64,000 nucleotides of DNA. It comes from Pigmentibacter sp. JX0631. Its GTDB lineage: Bacteria; Bdellovibrionota_B; Oligoflexia; Silvanigrellales; Silvanigrellaceae. The notes beneath the pieces are model-generated. The model did no database searches. It was not told the DNA's origin and was given only the letters and a program-made list of their open reading frames with translations. Below, piece after piece: positions 28,326 through 38,502 of the stretch. The stretch spans positions 3,385,001 to 3,449,000 of the forward strand of contig NZ_CP123622.1 in NCBI RefSeq assembly GCF_029873255.1. The letters are read 5' to 3'. The position numbers and the translations under genes were made by a program. Position 1 is the first letter of the stretch, and every line of letters starts with the position of its first letter.

Positions 28326-28859
28326 TTACTGATCATATATCTTTACTATCATTGATTTACATTCCTGAAATTCAGTGCGTGTCATATATAGGTCTGCAAT
28401 TCTTACACCTTCTTTATTAAATTCTCTCAAATCATCACAATTATTATTTCCTGTGTAACTGGTTGGATCAGGAAATTCTTTTCTGGACGTTAAAATAGAT
28501 TTATTATCGAAAATAAATCTTATTGAATCAGAACATTTTATTCTAGTAACTTCGATAGAATATTTTTGATCTTTCCCTTTTTATAAAGCTCTTTTTTTAA
28601 AAATTGTTTGCATTGTAACCGAACAACTATGCTTTGCACGATCCCCAGACACTATCAATGAATTTAAAGTACAATTTCTTCCATCTTTTGGTGATTCACA
28701 GATTAGTGAATATAAAACAATACTATGATTGTCACTTGAGATTTGTTTATAGTGATTAATTTTATTCAAAAGAGAATATGTAGGGATAAAAATGAAACAT
28801 GAGATAGCTGTAGTAATATTTATGAATATTTTTTTTGCTCCATTGTAAAGTGTCCTCAA
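28326..28859 (-). pseudogene. Unknown exported protein with one internal stop
   Basis: The first 92 codons (28584-28859) start with a hydrophobic segment (ITTAISCFIFIPTYSLL) and contain CESPKDGRNCTLNSL. An in-frame TAA at 28581-28583 follows, then the same frame stays open for 84 codons (KGKDQKYSIEVTRIKC ... TGNNNCDDLREF ... EFQECKSMIV) to a TAA at 28326. Cysteines are spread over both halves, as in an exported protein with disulfides. The whole would be about 177 residues. No family was recognised. The stop could be a mutation or a base-call error. Confidence 0.55.
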
Positions 28860-29599
28860 TAAAAATATAATTTATTTATTATGATTTCTATAAAATTTTA
28901 GTTTTTATTATTAATATTTCATGCTAAATAGTAAGCGATAATCCAATAAGAAATTTTTATTATTCTAAAAATTTCTTAAATTATAGTAAAAGATACATTT
29001 AATTTTAATTTATTTTAAATGAATCTAGGATAATTAAACTCTCATATATTTTTTTTATAAGCAGTAACTTAATAATATATATTTTTTTGATCTCATCTAT
29101 ATTTTAGATAAAATAAATCCTCTATTAAAAGAATTTAAATATATTCTTTATTTAATTTAAAAAATTTCTATTTTTAATAAATTAATACTTTACGAAAATT
29201 ACTTAATCCTGTACGATCTCACTGGTGAGAGAGTTTTAATTTTTTTAGAAATTCATCCTATAGGTTTTGTTATTTTCTTTCTTTGTGTTTTAAGAAAGAT
29301 GATTTTAATTTTTATTAAGTATTTATGCATTATTAAATGCTTTTTGTAATTTTTTTGGTAACTAATAATATTTAAATGCAATAAAATCTCTTTAATTCTT
29401 AAAGAATATGTATTTATTCTCAGTAAAATATAAAATTTTAGTTAAATTATAATTTATTCTTAATAGAAATTAATTATTTATCATAAATATTAATTGAAAA
29501 TTTAAAATATACTTAGTAAAAAATGGTTAAATATTATTTACAATTTTAATTTATTATTAATCTAATTTTTAAAATTAGAATATTTTGTGAGGAAATTTT
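28860..29599. other. Intergenic, no gene seen
   Basis: 740 bases of A+T-rich DNA. A short dyad (TCTAATTTT / AAAATTAGA, 29561-29579) lies just before the hemerythrin start and may be an operator. Confidence 0.4.
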
Positions 29600-30052
29600 A
29601 TGGATATTATAAAAAAATTGATAAATGATCATCATAATGCATTGGCTCTTATTGAAAAATTAGAAAAACGTACTCAGAAAAATGATGATAAAACACAGGA
29701 ACTTGTCCAAAAGTTATATGATGAAATATCATTGCATGCTAAATCTGAAGAAAAAGCACTTTATAAAATGTGTGAGAAGAAAAATATTAAACTTAGAGAT
29801 ATTGTTTTAGAAGGTAAAATTGAACATTCTCTAATTACTAGGCTTTTGGAAAAATTAATTTCTACTACGCCTGGAGAAGATGGGAAATTTAAAGCTATTC
29901 TTTTTGTCTTAAAAGAACTCTTAGAGCACCATGCTCTTTGTGATGAAGAAGAAGAATTATTTCCACAAATTAAAAAATATTTTACGGAGAGGGAACTTAT
30001 TGAAATGGGCAAGTTTTTTGATGACTATAAAGAAGAATTAACTGTACAATAA
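29600..30052 (+). CDS. Hemerythrin-like HHE protein
   Basis: 150 aa four-helix bundle with the HHE pattern: DHHNAL (helix 1), HAKSEEKALY (helix 2, H-x3-E), IEHSLI (helix 3) and LLEHHALCDEEEELFP (helix 4). These His and Glu residues bind a di-iron centre that takes up oxygen or nitric oxide, or serves in iron and oxidative stress control. GAGG precedes the ATG. It belongs to the group of stress-type genes. Confidence 0.9.
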   Translation: MDIIKKLINDHHNALALIEKLEKRTQKNDDKTQELVQKLYDEISLHAKSEEKALYKMCEKKNIKLRDIVLEGKIEHSLITRLLEKLISTTPGEDGKFKAILFVLKELLEHHALCDEEEELFPQIKKYFTERELIEMGKFFDDYKEELTVQ

Positions 30053-30089
30053 TTTAAACTAGTAGTCTTTTGTAAATAATCTAGAAGTT

Positions 30090-30257
30090 TTAACTTTTTC
30101 TTTCTAGGAATGAATCGATAAACGATAAAATGCTTAGAATGAGAAATATGATAAATATAATTTTTGCTGTAAAAGCGGATATGTTTGCTAATAAATAAAA
30201 TCCACAGAAAGCAGAAACTAAAGCAATACCCAAAAAAAACAATGCCCAACGTAACAT
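30090..30257 (-). CDS. DUF1328 (YtjA-like) small membrane protein
   Basis: 55 aa with two hydrophobic helices. The sequence starts MLRWALFFLGIALVSAFCGF and goes on ISAFTAKIIFIIFLILSI, the DUF1328 pattern. AAAGGAAT stands before the ATG (30257). Proteins of this family are common in general-stress regulons; the role is not known. A longer frame (30025-30249) on the same strand is a shadow of it. Confidence 0.85.
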   Translation of the reverse strand: MLRWALFFLGIALVSAFCGFYLLANISAFTAKIIFIIFLILSILSFIDSFLERKS

Positions 30258-30526
30258 ATTTTATTCCTTTAAAATTTTTAAACCATATGAAGATATTATT
30301 TATTCTTATTTTACAACGTTAATTATTAAAAAATATTAATTTATCTACTTAAATCCTTGCTTCGAAAAATGAATTTTATTTTCCAAATGGAAGGATAACT
30401 AGTAGGAATTCAAGTAAAATTTATATGATATCTGATCCATTAGCTAAAGTTGCATTTTAATTAATTTTTAAATCTTCTTATAAAAAATATTTTCTTAATA
30501 ATTGAAAAAATTGGATCTTAATAAAA

Positions 30527-31377
30527 CTAAGAATTAACAGGAATACCACCATTCGGGTGTAGTACTTGTCCTGTCATATAGGAGGCATCTTCAGAAGCTA
30601 AAAAAACAAATGAAGGTGCCACTTCACATGGCTGCCCTATTCTTTCCAAGAAAGTATCTTCTCCAAAATGTTTGAGGCTTTCTTCAGTAAAAGTGGAAGG
30701 TATCAATGGAGTCCAAATAGGCCCAGGAGCAACCGCATTCACTCGGATTTTTTGCTTGGCGAGATTTTTCGCTAAAGATCGTGTAAACGATATGACAGCT
30801 CCTTTAGTAGAGGCATAATCAATTAGGTCATCACTTCCTTTATAGGCAACTACTGAAGCACAATTAATTATGCTGCCACCTTCTTTCATGAATTTTAATG
30901 CTTCTTGTGTCATAAAAAAATAAGAGAAAATATTTGTTCGAAATATTTTTTGTATTTCTACTTCTGAGATTTCTTCAAATTCTCTGTGAAGATGTTGTTC
31001 TCCACAATTATTTACGAGTATATCGATGTGACCAAATTTTTTAATAATTTGCCTGATTGCTTCATTACAAAAAAACGATTCCCACAATCGCCATCAAATA
31101 TGATGCAGCGCTTTCCAATATCTTCAACTCGCTTTTTTGTAAATAGTGCGTCTTCATGCTCGTTTAGATATAGCAATGCTAAGTCGGCACCCTCTTTAGC
31201 AAAAGCAATAGCTGTTGCTCGTCCTATCCCACTATCTCCACCAGTTATGATAGCAATTTTACCTTCTAGACGCTTTGCGCTTAATTTATCTGCTCTTTCG
31301 AAAATAGGTTTTGGAGTCATTTCCTTTTCTTTTCCTGGTTTTCCTTCATCATTTTGTTGGGGTTTATTATTTTTCAT
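30527..31377 (-). pseudogene. YghA-like SDR oxidoreductase, frameshifted
   Basis: Two overlapping frames make one classical short-chain dehydrogenase of about 284 residues: 31377 to about 31084 gives the N-terminus with TGGDSGIGRA (NADP-binding), and from about 31084 the other frame gives NNCGEQHL, INCASVVAY with the catalytic Ser, YASTKGA with Tyr and Lys, and APGPIWTPL. The break lies at GATTGTGGGAATCG, where one base must be missing. The upstream part PGKEKEMTPKP is typical of the YghA/YdaD general-stress branch. NNCG replaces the usual NNAG. Confidence 0.88.
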
Positions 31378-31597
31378 TTCCTTATTTTCCTATGATTATT
31401 TAATAAAAGAAGATTTTTTTAATAGGCTTTTTTTCGACTAAAGTTAGATTCTAAAATTAATTTTTACCAGCTGGATTTTGTATATTTATTTTTTAATATT
31501 TTTATAAAATATTAAAAATATATTTTTTTTATTCTATATATAATTTAGATAAAAAATAGAAATTTTATAATGATATTTAGAATTTTGATCTTAATTT

Positions 31598-31834
31598 TTA
31601 ATTTTGAAATAATTTATTTTTTTTATTTCCAATTTCTGATGCTGACTCACCTTCTTGAGATTGTTTAGATTCATTCTGTCTCTTTTCAGTTATAAAGTTT
31701 TCTAAATAATCACGAAGCTTTTCGGCTGTAGAGTTTAAGTAGCTTCTTACAGAAGATTCATTTTTTTTGATTAATTTTGAAATTGCTACATATGAAACAG
31801 CGGTTATACAAATCCCTAAGATAACTCCAGACAT
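31598..31834 (-). CDS. Small one-helix membrane protein (copy 2)
   Basis: 78 aa. N-terminal transmembrane helix (GVILGICITAVSYVAISKLI), then amphipathic SSVRSYLNSTAEKLRDYLENFI and a polar tail. Paralogue of 24488-24676, with the same helix and the same spacing. AAGGAG precedes the start. Function unknown. Confidence 0.65.
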   Translation of the reverse strand: MSGVILGICITAVSYVAISKLIKKNESSVRSYLNSTAEKLRDYLENFITEKRQNESKQSQEGESASEIGNKKNKLFQN

Positions 31835-31946
31835 AATTATTCTCCTTAATTTTTATGAAAAAAATAGCAGTAAGTATTTAAAAATACTAGTGATGTAAAT
31901 TCAATTAGTTTAAACTGATAGATATCTTTTCTATGCATATTTTATA

Positions 31947-32159
31947 TCAGATGTAAATGGTAGTTCTTTTTAATATCTCTTCAGTAGGAGGAACCCCACT
32001 CGGACTTCGCGGAGGATTAATAATTGGAACTTCTACTGGTCTTCTAATTGTATCTTCTTTTTCCTTCTTTTCTTTATATGTTTCATCCTTTTTTTTAAAT
32101 GGATCCTCAAGATTATTTTCAGAATAATTTAAATAGCCACTCTCTAATACTTTTTTCAT
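31947..32159 (-). CDS. Small polar protein, unknown
   Basis: 70 aa, Lys/Glu-rich in the middle and Pro-rich toward the C-terminus (VEVPIINPPRSPSGVPP). GGAG precedes the ATG. No signal peptide, no membrane helix, no known family. Located 38 bases after the stop of the OmpA-like gene on the same strand, so it may be its downstream operon partner. Confidence 0.5.
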   Translation of the reverse strand: MKKVLESGYLNYSENNLEDPFKKKDETYKEKKEKEDTIRRPVEVPIINPPRSPSGVPPTEEILKRTTIYI

Positions 32160-32197
32160 TTTTTTCTCCGATATTTTAGTTTTTATAAATTGAAAAA

Positions 32198-33178
32198 TTA
32201 AAAACTTAATCCAACGTCTATACCAATCATTTGTATGTTATTAGTAAGAGAATATGTTAGAAATATAGATGGACCTTTTTCAGTTTCATAACCAACCCTA
32301 ACTTCACCTCCAGCAGCCAGATCTCCTTTGTCGATATTTTTTTCTGGAACCTTAATCCATTCTTTTCCACCAATTACTCGCAAGCCGGTCGAAAACGATT
32401 TTACAGACATCCCTAATCCCAGAAAGGCATAAGTATTAGTTACCTGAACATTGTTGTCAGATATCTTTAAATTAGGAATAGATGTTTTAATCTTTGCTCC
32501 AATTTCTGGTCTAAAATGAGAAACTTTCATCAGCCACGAAAATTCTGTTCCTAAAGATAGGTAATTTATTCCACTTTCTCTATAATAGGTATCATAAGAA
32601 AATAACGAACCAATTCTAAATTTAGGTTCAGTCTTGTATTTATCCGAGTATTGATTTTCAGATTTATTTTTTGAAGAAAGATCGTTGTAATCTTTCTTGA
32701 GATTATCTAATTCTTCACCTGTCGAAGCGAGCAAAGCATCTCGATTTTTAATCTCCATATCCATTTCTGATATTTTTGTTTCTAATAAGGCTATATTTTT
32801 TGCTTCTGCTGGGTCCTTGTAATAAAAAGTGATTACTGCTTTTGTTCCCATATATTCCATTTGAAAAGGGTTCAATTTTTTCACTGGAATTTCAGGGTAC
32901 CTTTCTTTTATCAATAAGATTGATCTTTTTGCTCTTTGAGAAGCAAGGTGTTTGTTTTTGGCTGCCGAACCAGTCCTTGAAGATCCTGCATAAGTTACTA
33001 TGTTTTCTATTTTTTTATTCGCCAATGAATTCAAACAGTAATTCAAATTCTCCTCATTCTTTATATTTTCAGAAGAATTATTTTCAAACTCAACAACGCA
33101 TTCCTTCTCTTCTAAAGCATTTGAAGTTAGAGGAATAAAACAAACTTGCAATAATAGGATCTTATATTTTGAACGCAT
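32198..33178 (-). CDS. OmpA-like domain plus outer-membrane barrel protein
   Basis: 326 aa. Signal peptide (about 1-21). Residues 25-117 resemble an OmpA C-terminal domain in the periplasm: IVTYAGSSRTGSAAKNKHLASQRAKRSI corresponds to the GHTD-G-N-LSxxRA motif, but the Asp is replaced, so peptidoglycan binding may differ. A coiled coil covers about 125-165. The last 145 residues are alternating strands and end in GIDVGLSF with a C-terminal Phe, which fits a beta-barrel inserted by BAM. The order (OmpA-like before the barrel) is inverted compared with OmpA. Confidence 0.7.
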   Translation of the reverse strand: MRSKYKILLLQVCFIPLTSNALEEKECVVEFENNSSENIKNEENLNYCLNSLANKKIENIVTYAGSSRTGSAAKNKHLASQRAKRSILLIKERYPEIPVKKLNPFQMEYMGTKAVITFYYKDPAEAKNIALLETKISEMDMEIKNRDALLASTGEELDNLKKDYNDLSSKNKSENQYSDKYKTEPKFRIGSLFSYDTYYRESGINYLSLGTEFSWLMKVSHFRPEIGAKIKTSIPNLKISDNNVQVTNTYAFLGLGMSVKSFSTGLRVIGGKEWIKVPEKNIDKGDLAAGGEVRVGYETEKGPSIFLTYSLTNNIQMIGIDVGLSF

Positions 33179-33298
33179 AATAAATTCTCACATAAATGTT
33201 AAAGATTAATAACTCGTAATTAATATTCTTTTTAATTGATAATTATTCTATGAATGAACCTGCAAATTTCTGTTTTAAACATTTATCTATTCATTGTT

Positions 33299-33550
33299 TT
33301 ACTTGACATTTTTATTTGTATTATTAGATTTTGAGTCTCGCTCATGTTTTGTTGGGGGTTCATTTTGATCTTTTTCTTTAAAAGGTTTACGGCGTCTAAT
33401 TGTTGATAGTTTTTCTACTTTTTTTAGAATTTTTCCTACCGTCTTCTTTTTATTATTTTCCCCCATTTTCTCCAAACTATATTTATCAGCTCCATGCTCC
33501 TTTTCTGATACAATAGAAAATATATTTGAAATTTGATTTTTTTTTAACAT
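33299..33550 (-). CDS. Small basic protein, unknown
   Basis: 83 aa, rich in Lys, Glu and Asn, no hydrophobic segment; contains KKKTVGKILKKVEKLSTIRRRKPF. AGAGG stands before the ATG. No family recognised. Its composition resembles other polar small proteins of this region. Confidence 0.45.
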   Translation of the reverse strand: MLKKNQISNIFSIVSEKEHGADKYSLEKMGENNKKKTVGKILKKVEKLSTIRRRKPFKEKDQNEPPTKHERDSKSNNTNKNVK

Positions 33551-34569
33551 AAATTAACCTCTCTTTTTAAATTAAATAAATCTTGTTTTGATACTAAGAA
33601 GTAAACATTTAAATAATTTATAAATTGTGCATTTAAATTGATTTAACTTAAAATAAATTATGGAAATATTAATTTTATTTTAAACTAATTAAATGCAAAG
33701 ATAACTTTAATTAATTAGATATTTATTTCAGATAATTTTTGCTAAACTTTTGAGTTTTATGAAAAGTGTATTCCTTTTTCTTGAATAATTCAAATATTCA
33801 ATTAAATTTTACTTCTTATTATTTTGATAAATTTTTGATAATACAACTTATTAAAGCTCACAATGTGCATTCAGGATAGGAACCCAAATCACAGAAGCAA
33901 TGTGTTGTATTTCAATTAATCATACTCTCTAAAAACTAAGAAAATATCTAAATGATTTAACGATCGTCGGAAGTTTTTTTCTCTTTTTCTGCTTGTTAAT
34001 TATAATTCTACAAGAAGAAAATTAGCAAGTTTTTATTTGATATTTAAGAATACACTTTCATCAAATATGACCACTTCTTTTTATAAGAAGTTCTTAAACA
34101 AGATAAATGCAATATTTAAATTTGTAAATAATATTTACACCAAATTACTTTACAATAATATTTTTGTATAATAATTTTTTGTAGTTAAGAAGATATGTAT
34201 TTTGAGAAATTATAAATGTAAGGTTTTAAAACAAATAATTAAGTGTATTTTATATAATAAAATATTATTTGAGTTTAGTAATGAAGAATCTTCTTTGAAA
34301 AATATAAAATTAATTCTCGATAATATAACAAATATATAATTATAAATCATTCATTTTCACAAAAAAATGTTGATAAAATTTGATTTTTCTTTTGTACATA
34401 AGAGTAATGAACATTCTTTTTCAAAACAGAGTAATTTTTTTTAATTTTAAGTGATTAAATCGTATACAGGGTGTATTAGGCACTGATATTAACTGACAGA
34501 CTATTTTATTTTAGGTGTCTTTTGAAATAGGTAGTCTGTGCGATTTTTAGAAAACTACACTTATAAAGC
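33551..34569. other. Long intergenic region, no gene seen
   Basis: About 1 kb without a supported gene. A short hairpin ACTTCTT-TTTAT-AAGAAGT lies at about 34073-34091. Confidence 0.4.
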
Positions 34570-34830
34570 ATGCATAGTAATGTTACTGATTATAAATATG
34601 TACAAGCTTCTTACACCAGTTTTCCAAGTTGGGTGCTTTTTGCGACAAATACTAAAAAAATGGCTCCAGGTTTTTATGAAGTGAATACGCAAATCAAAAA
34701 GCATGGTAAAGAAACATCATCCTGGATATCGTATGATATATTATTAAACCCTGGCTACAATCTACATGAGCTAAAATTAAATTCTAAGATATTCAAAGAA
34801 TTGCATAATATTAATAATATAATAGATTAG
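34570..34830 (+). CDS. Hypothetical protein, weak support
   Basis: 86 aa, soluble, with several aromatic residues (YVQASYTSFPSWVLF). No ribosome-binding site is visible and no family is recognised. The codon pattern is plausible but this may be a remnant of a longer gene or not a gene. Confidence 0.3.
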   Translation: MHSNVTDYKYVQASYTSFPSWVLFATNTKKMAPGFYEVNTQIKKHGKETSSWISYDILLNPGYNLHELKLNSKIFKELHNINNIID

Positions 34831-35110
34831 TATTGCTTTAAAATTGCCCTTTCTTGTAAAATAATTTTTATCATTTTCTTCAATGTATAAATGTTTATTT
34901 TTTAATATAAGGTTCATTTTTATTCTATTTGTTTCGTCGTAGTATACAGTAGACATAGAGAGGCATGAAACACATTCCAGACTATTTCAGTTAAGGTCAA
35001 GAAACATCAGGATTTCGTCGATCCCCTTTTTCTCATTTTCTAAAATAAAGAAATCTAATGAAATAAAAAGTTGCATTTTTCCATAAATTTTTTTTGCCTA
35101 AGCATTACAT
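34831..35110. other. Intergenic before the IS4-type element
   Basis: No gene seen; possibly debris of earlier insertions. Confidence 0.35.
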
Positions 35111-35169
35111 AACCCAAGTTTCCAGCAAGTAAATTCTAAAAGTAAAATATTTTATTCTCTCCCAATGAA

Positions 35170-36381
35170 TTAACAAGCAACACGCCATTCCGCAAAGGAA
35201 TCTACTGGTTTTTTATTTATTTGAATAATTCTTCTCCTAGCTTTTAGTTTACTTAAGTTTAAATGACTAGAATTATTTATTATAATTGAAAGACTTTTAT
35301 TGAAATTATTTGATTTTATTCGCTCTATATTTGTGCCAATCGATATAGATTTAGCATCCTTTTGGTTTAATTCATTCGGAAAGAAATGTAAGGAAGTAAT
35401 TAATGCAAATGGCAAACAAATGGAAAGATCTGCTGCAACCTTACCTGTACACGAAAGCCTACCAAAAGATAATTTTTGTTTCAAATTTCTAAATAATTCT
35501 TCGATTAACCAACGCATTATACCTATTTCATAAAGAAATTTTCCAGTCATATCCAATCTATTTGTAACATAAATTGAAAAATATGAGGGGTCAGTTATTT
35601 TATTGTACACTGCAATAGCTTTTAATGCTAATTTTCTTTCTTTAATATATACAACACATTCTTGAATATATTTTACTTTCCTTGCCTTATTTTGATGCTC
35701 TGTTTTTGTTAATTTTACTCTATATTTTACTTTATTTTTAAAAACTCTTTTCCAACTTTTCCAAGGAACTTTTGATGAGGCACAATGTCTTACTTTTCTA
35801 TTATCTTTTGCATTGATACAAAAGGGAATTTTTAATTTATCTAAACTTTCCATTAATTTAACCGAATCATACCATGAATCTAAGGCTACAGGAAGAATTG
35901 GATAACCTTCAGCAAATATTTCTTTCAACAGTTGAATTGTTAATTCATGTCCTGAATAAAGCAGTCTACCATTTACCTTTTCACAGAAAAAATAGTGTAT
36001 GGGTAATGCATATCCTTTTCTTTTATTTATAAGAGAAAGTATAAATATTTTTTGACCTTATAAATATAATTGTTACTTGTACCCCAATTACCTATTCCAT
36101 GTATTTTTTTCCCAGTTTTTATATTTGAAGTATCATCTATTACATAACAATAATCTTCTTCATTTATATCTTTTTTGATTTTATTTAAAATACTAAAACG
36201 TAGCCTTCTCATAAACCGGTTTGAAGAAAATCTCTGTACTCCATTTTGCATTGTTGAAACGGATTGACTCCAACCTAATTCCCTTGCTGTGGCTGATAAA
36301 CTTTTCAATCCAAAAAGATGCATGCAGAAAAGTGCACAAATATTATTGTAATTTTTTAACCTTCAAAAAAAACATCTTTGT
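35170..36381 (-). pseudogene. IS4-type DDE transposase, main fragment
   Basis: Order in translation: RLKNYNNICALFCMHLFGLKSLSATARELGW (frame shifted in the T-run near 36365), VIDDTSNIKTGKKIHGIG with the first Asp, a frameshift at about 36060, then QKIFILSLINKRKGYALPIHY, VALDSWYDS with the second Asp, and WLIEELFRNLKQKLSFGRLS with the Glu. This is the DDE layout of the IS4/IS701 type. The remaining N-terminus lies beyond the IS982 insertion (37414-37467). Dead copy. Confidence 0.75.
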
Positions 36382-37413
36382 ATGCCAGTTAAGAGCTGAG
36401 AAAAGTAATGTGAGGATTGAAGAAATAGCTCCAATTTGGTAGTTAATTGTTGCTTAAAACAAAGTAACAAAGGAGCTACCAATGGATTGGCAGAACCAAC
36501 TCATCAACGTTTACCCTACTACCTGCAACTTCTTTTCTCAACTATCTTCAAAAATTTTTTTAAAAATTAGTCCTAATGCAAATCCTTTGTTTACAGATGA
36601 AGAAGTCATCACTATTTACATTTTTGGAATTCTAAATGGACTTAAAAATATTAAATCAATTTTTGACTTTACTAAAAATTTCCTTTCCGAGTGGTTTCCA
36701 CAGCTACCTTCTTATGAAGGGTTTTTATTCAGACTAAACTCTTTAAATTCCGTTTTTCCTGAACTTACAAAATTCTTACTTAATGCCGACAAATTTAAAA
36801 CAACATCCAACTCAGCTGAAAATATTACTTTAGTGGACTCACTACCAATTATGATTACAAAAAATTCAAGGGTTTATAAGTGCATCACAGCCAATGATAT
36901 CTCTGCTGTAGGGTATTGTTCCTCAAAGTAAACATACTACTATGGAATGAAGCTTCATTTTATTGCATCATTTAAAAATAAAAAACTACCTGCACCTAAA
37001 CTCGTAATGGTTACAAAAGCAAGTATTCATGACTTGAGGGCAATAAAGAAAGAACTTCTAGCTCAAAAAAATACGAAAATTCTTGCCGACAAAGCTTATA
37101 TTGATAAAAAAACTAAACACAATTTAGCTCTTATTGGTACAGAACTTCATACTCCTATTAAAACCTCTAAATTTAAAAAAGAACTCTCCCATGATGAAAA
37201 AGTTTATTCAAAAATAGTCAGTTCATTTCGACAACCAATCGAAATATTATTCAATTGGTTGATTGATATCAGCGGTATCCAAAACGCTTCAAAAGTTCGA
37301 TCTACCAAAGGACTCATTGTTCATGTCTATGGACGTTTTTCTGCCTGTTTATTTAAATACTTATTTGCATATTAATTTAACTTTATAAAGTATTTTCAAC
37401 TCTTAATTGGCAT
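36382..37413. mobile_element. IS982-type insertion sequence
   Basis: Terminal inverted repeats ATGCCAGTTAAGAGCTGAG (36382 on) and ATGCCAATTAAGAGTTGAA (complement, 37413 down) mark a 1032-base element. TTTGT is duplicated at 36377-36381 and 37414-37418. It sits inside the N-terminal codons of the IS4-type transposase, so it is the younger of the two. Confidence 0.75.
36482..37375 (+). pseudogene. IS982-family transposase with one stop
   Basis: 297 codons. FTDEEVITIYIFGILNG and FLSEWFPQLPSYEGFLFRLNSL are IS982 family hallmarks; VDSLPIMI carries the first Asp; GYCSSK is followed by an in-frame TAA (36929-36931) and TYYYGMKLHFIASF; ILADKAYID supplies the second Asp. The frame is otherwise intact to the end. 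A single base change inactivates it, unless the stop is suppressed. Confidence 0.85.
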
Positions 37414-37467
37414 TTTGTATTGATCTGCTACTATACGAATCTCGCTTGGTACGGTAATACTAATCAT
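37414..37467 (-). pseudogene. IS4-type transposase, N-terminal fragment
   Basis: MISITVPSEIRIVADQYK is the expected N-terminus of the transposase continued at 36381 (after the duplicated TTTGT). It is separated from the rest only by the IS982-type element. Confidence 0.6.
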
Positions 37468-37628
37468 AAGTGACTCTTTGTTAATTTATTTTTAAGCAAT
37501 CTATCTTTACCTTGAGTCACTCAACTCGTCTACATTTTTAGCCTGTGGAATCTATCCTTTATAATTTTCTCTTCACAAAATCTATACTTTTTTAACTTGC
37601 GTTGTTAATTTGGATGGAAACTTGGGTT

Positions 37629-38502
37629 AACTATTTATTATTTAATATCGGGTACTTATGAAGAATCTGGGTTAAAATAAGCTTTGATAATCATCTTTAA
37701 GAATTCCTTCGGTTTACTTAATTCGATATATACAAAAAATTTATGCCTTATATCCTTGATTTATGCATTTAATTCTACTAACTCTCTTAGAGGTTTTTTC
37801 TTAAATGTTGTAAGTGCATTTATTAAAGAGGGAAAAAATATTTTTTTAGAAATAAAATGAATTTAGCTTAAAGTCATAAAGCTAAGAGGAATAATCAATA
37901 GTATGTAAAAGTTTATTTTTTTTAATCAAGAAGTACAACTGATAGAAAATATAAATACAAATACTGTAATTTTAAAATAAGAAATTCTAATACATCATTT
38001 CCTTCACTTTTGCTTATTTTTAGCGAAAGTGAGGGAAGTAGAATTATTTCCATAACCAGTATTAATTTGCAGCAATATTTTTGTCATAAAATTAATATTT
38101 ATTTAATAACTGACTAAGATAAAAATTTTTATATATATTTTTTGTTTTAATTAAATAAAATAGTTTATTATATTAGAAGGTGTTTAGGTAACATTATTTT
38201 TTAAAATAAAATAAACTATTTATAATAAATAACATTACTTATTTGTTTAAAAAGAAAAAATATTTATATTAGTAGATAGATTACCAAAAAGTAATTGTAA
38301 CATAGAAAAATTTTTATCTTGCACTAAAATTTTTCTATATTTTTATAAAAAAATTTGCATCTCATTATTTACTTATGCTATTCATTAAAGTGTTATATTT
38401 TATTCTTTATCTTTTGAATGTTTTTTCTATAAAATTAATTTAAAACCAATTTAATATAAAATAATCAAAAAATAATATTTTTATTGATAGGAAAATTTAT
38501 AT
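37629..38502. other. Intergenic, with a strong hairpin
   Basis: No gene seen over about 870 bases. See the 15-bp stem at 37999-38037. AGGA before 38503 serves the FRG gene. Confidence 0.45.
37999..38037. repeat. Hairpin, 15-bp stem
   Basis: TTCCTTCACTTTTGC (37999-38013) pairs with GCGAAAGTGAGGGAA (38023-38037); the two mismatches are G-T wobbles on one strand; loop of 9. No T-run follows, so it is not a standard terminator. Confidence 0.55.

Larger units (their letters stand above)
35111..37628. mobile_element. IS4-type element, interrupted by another IS
   Basis: The ends AACCCAAGTTTCCA (35111-35124) and TGGAAACTTGGGTT (37615-37628) are perfect 14-base inverted repeats. The transposase runs on the minus strand from about 37467 to 35170 but is split by an IS982-type insertion after codon 18 and has two frameshifts. 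Without the insertion it would be about 1.5 kb. No target duplication was seen. Confidence 0.7.

Noticed and set aside
30025-30249. 74-codon hydrophobic frame on the minus strand
   Set aside because: Shadow of the DUF1328 gene (30090-30257), whose frame shows the family pattern and a ribosome-binding site.
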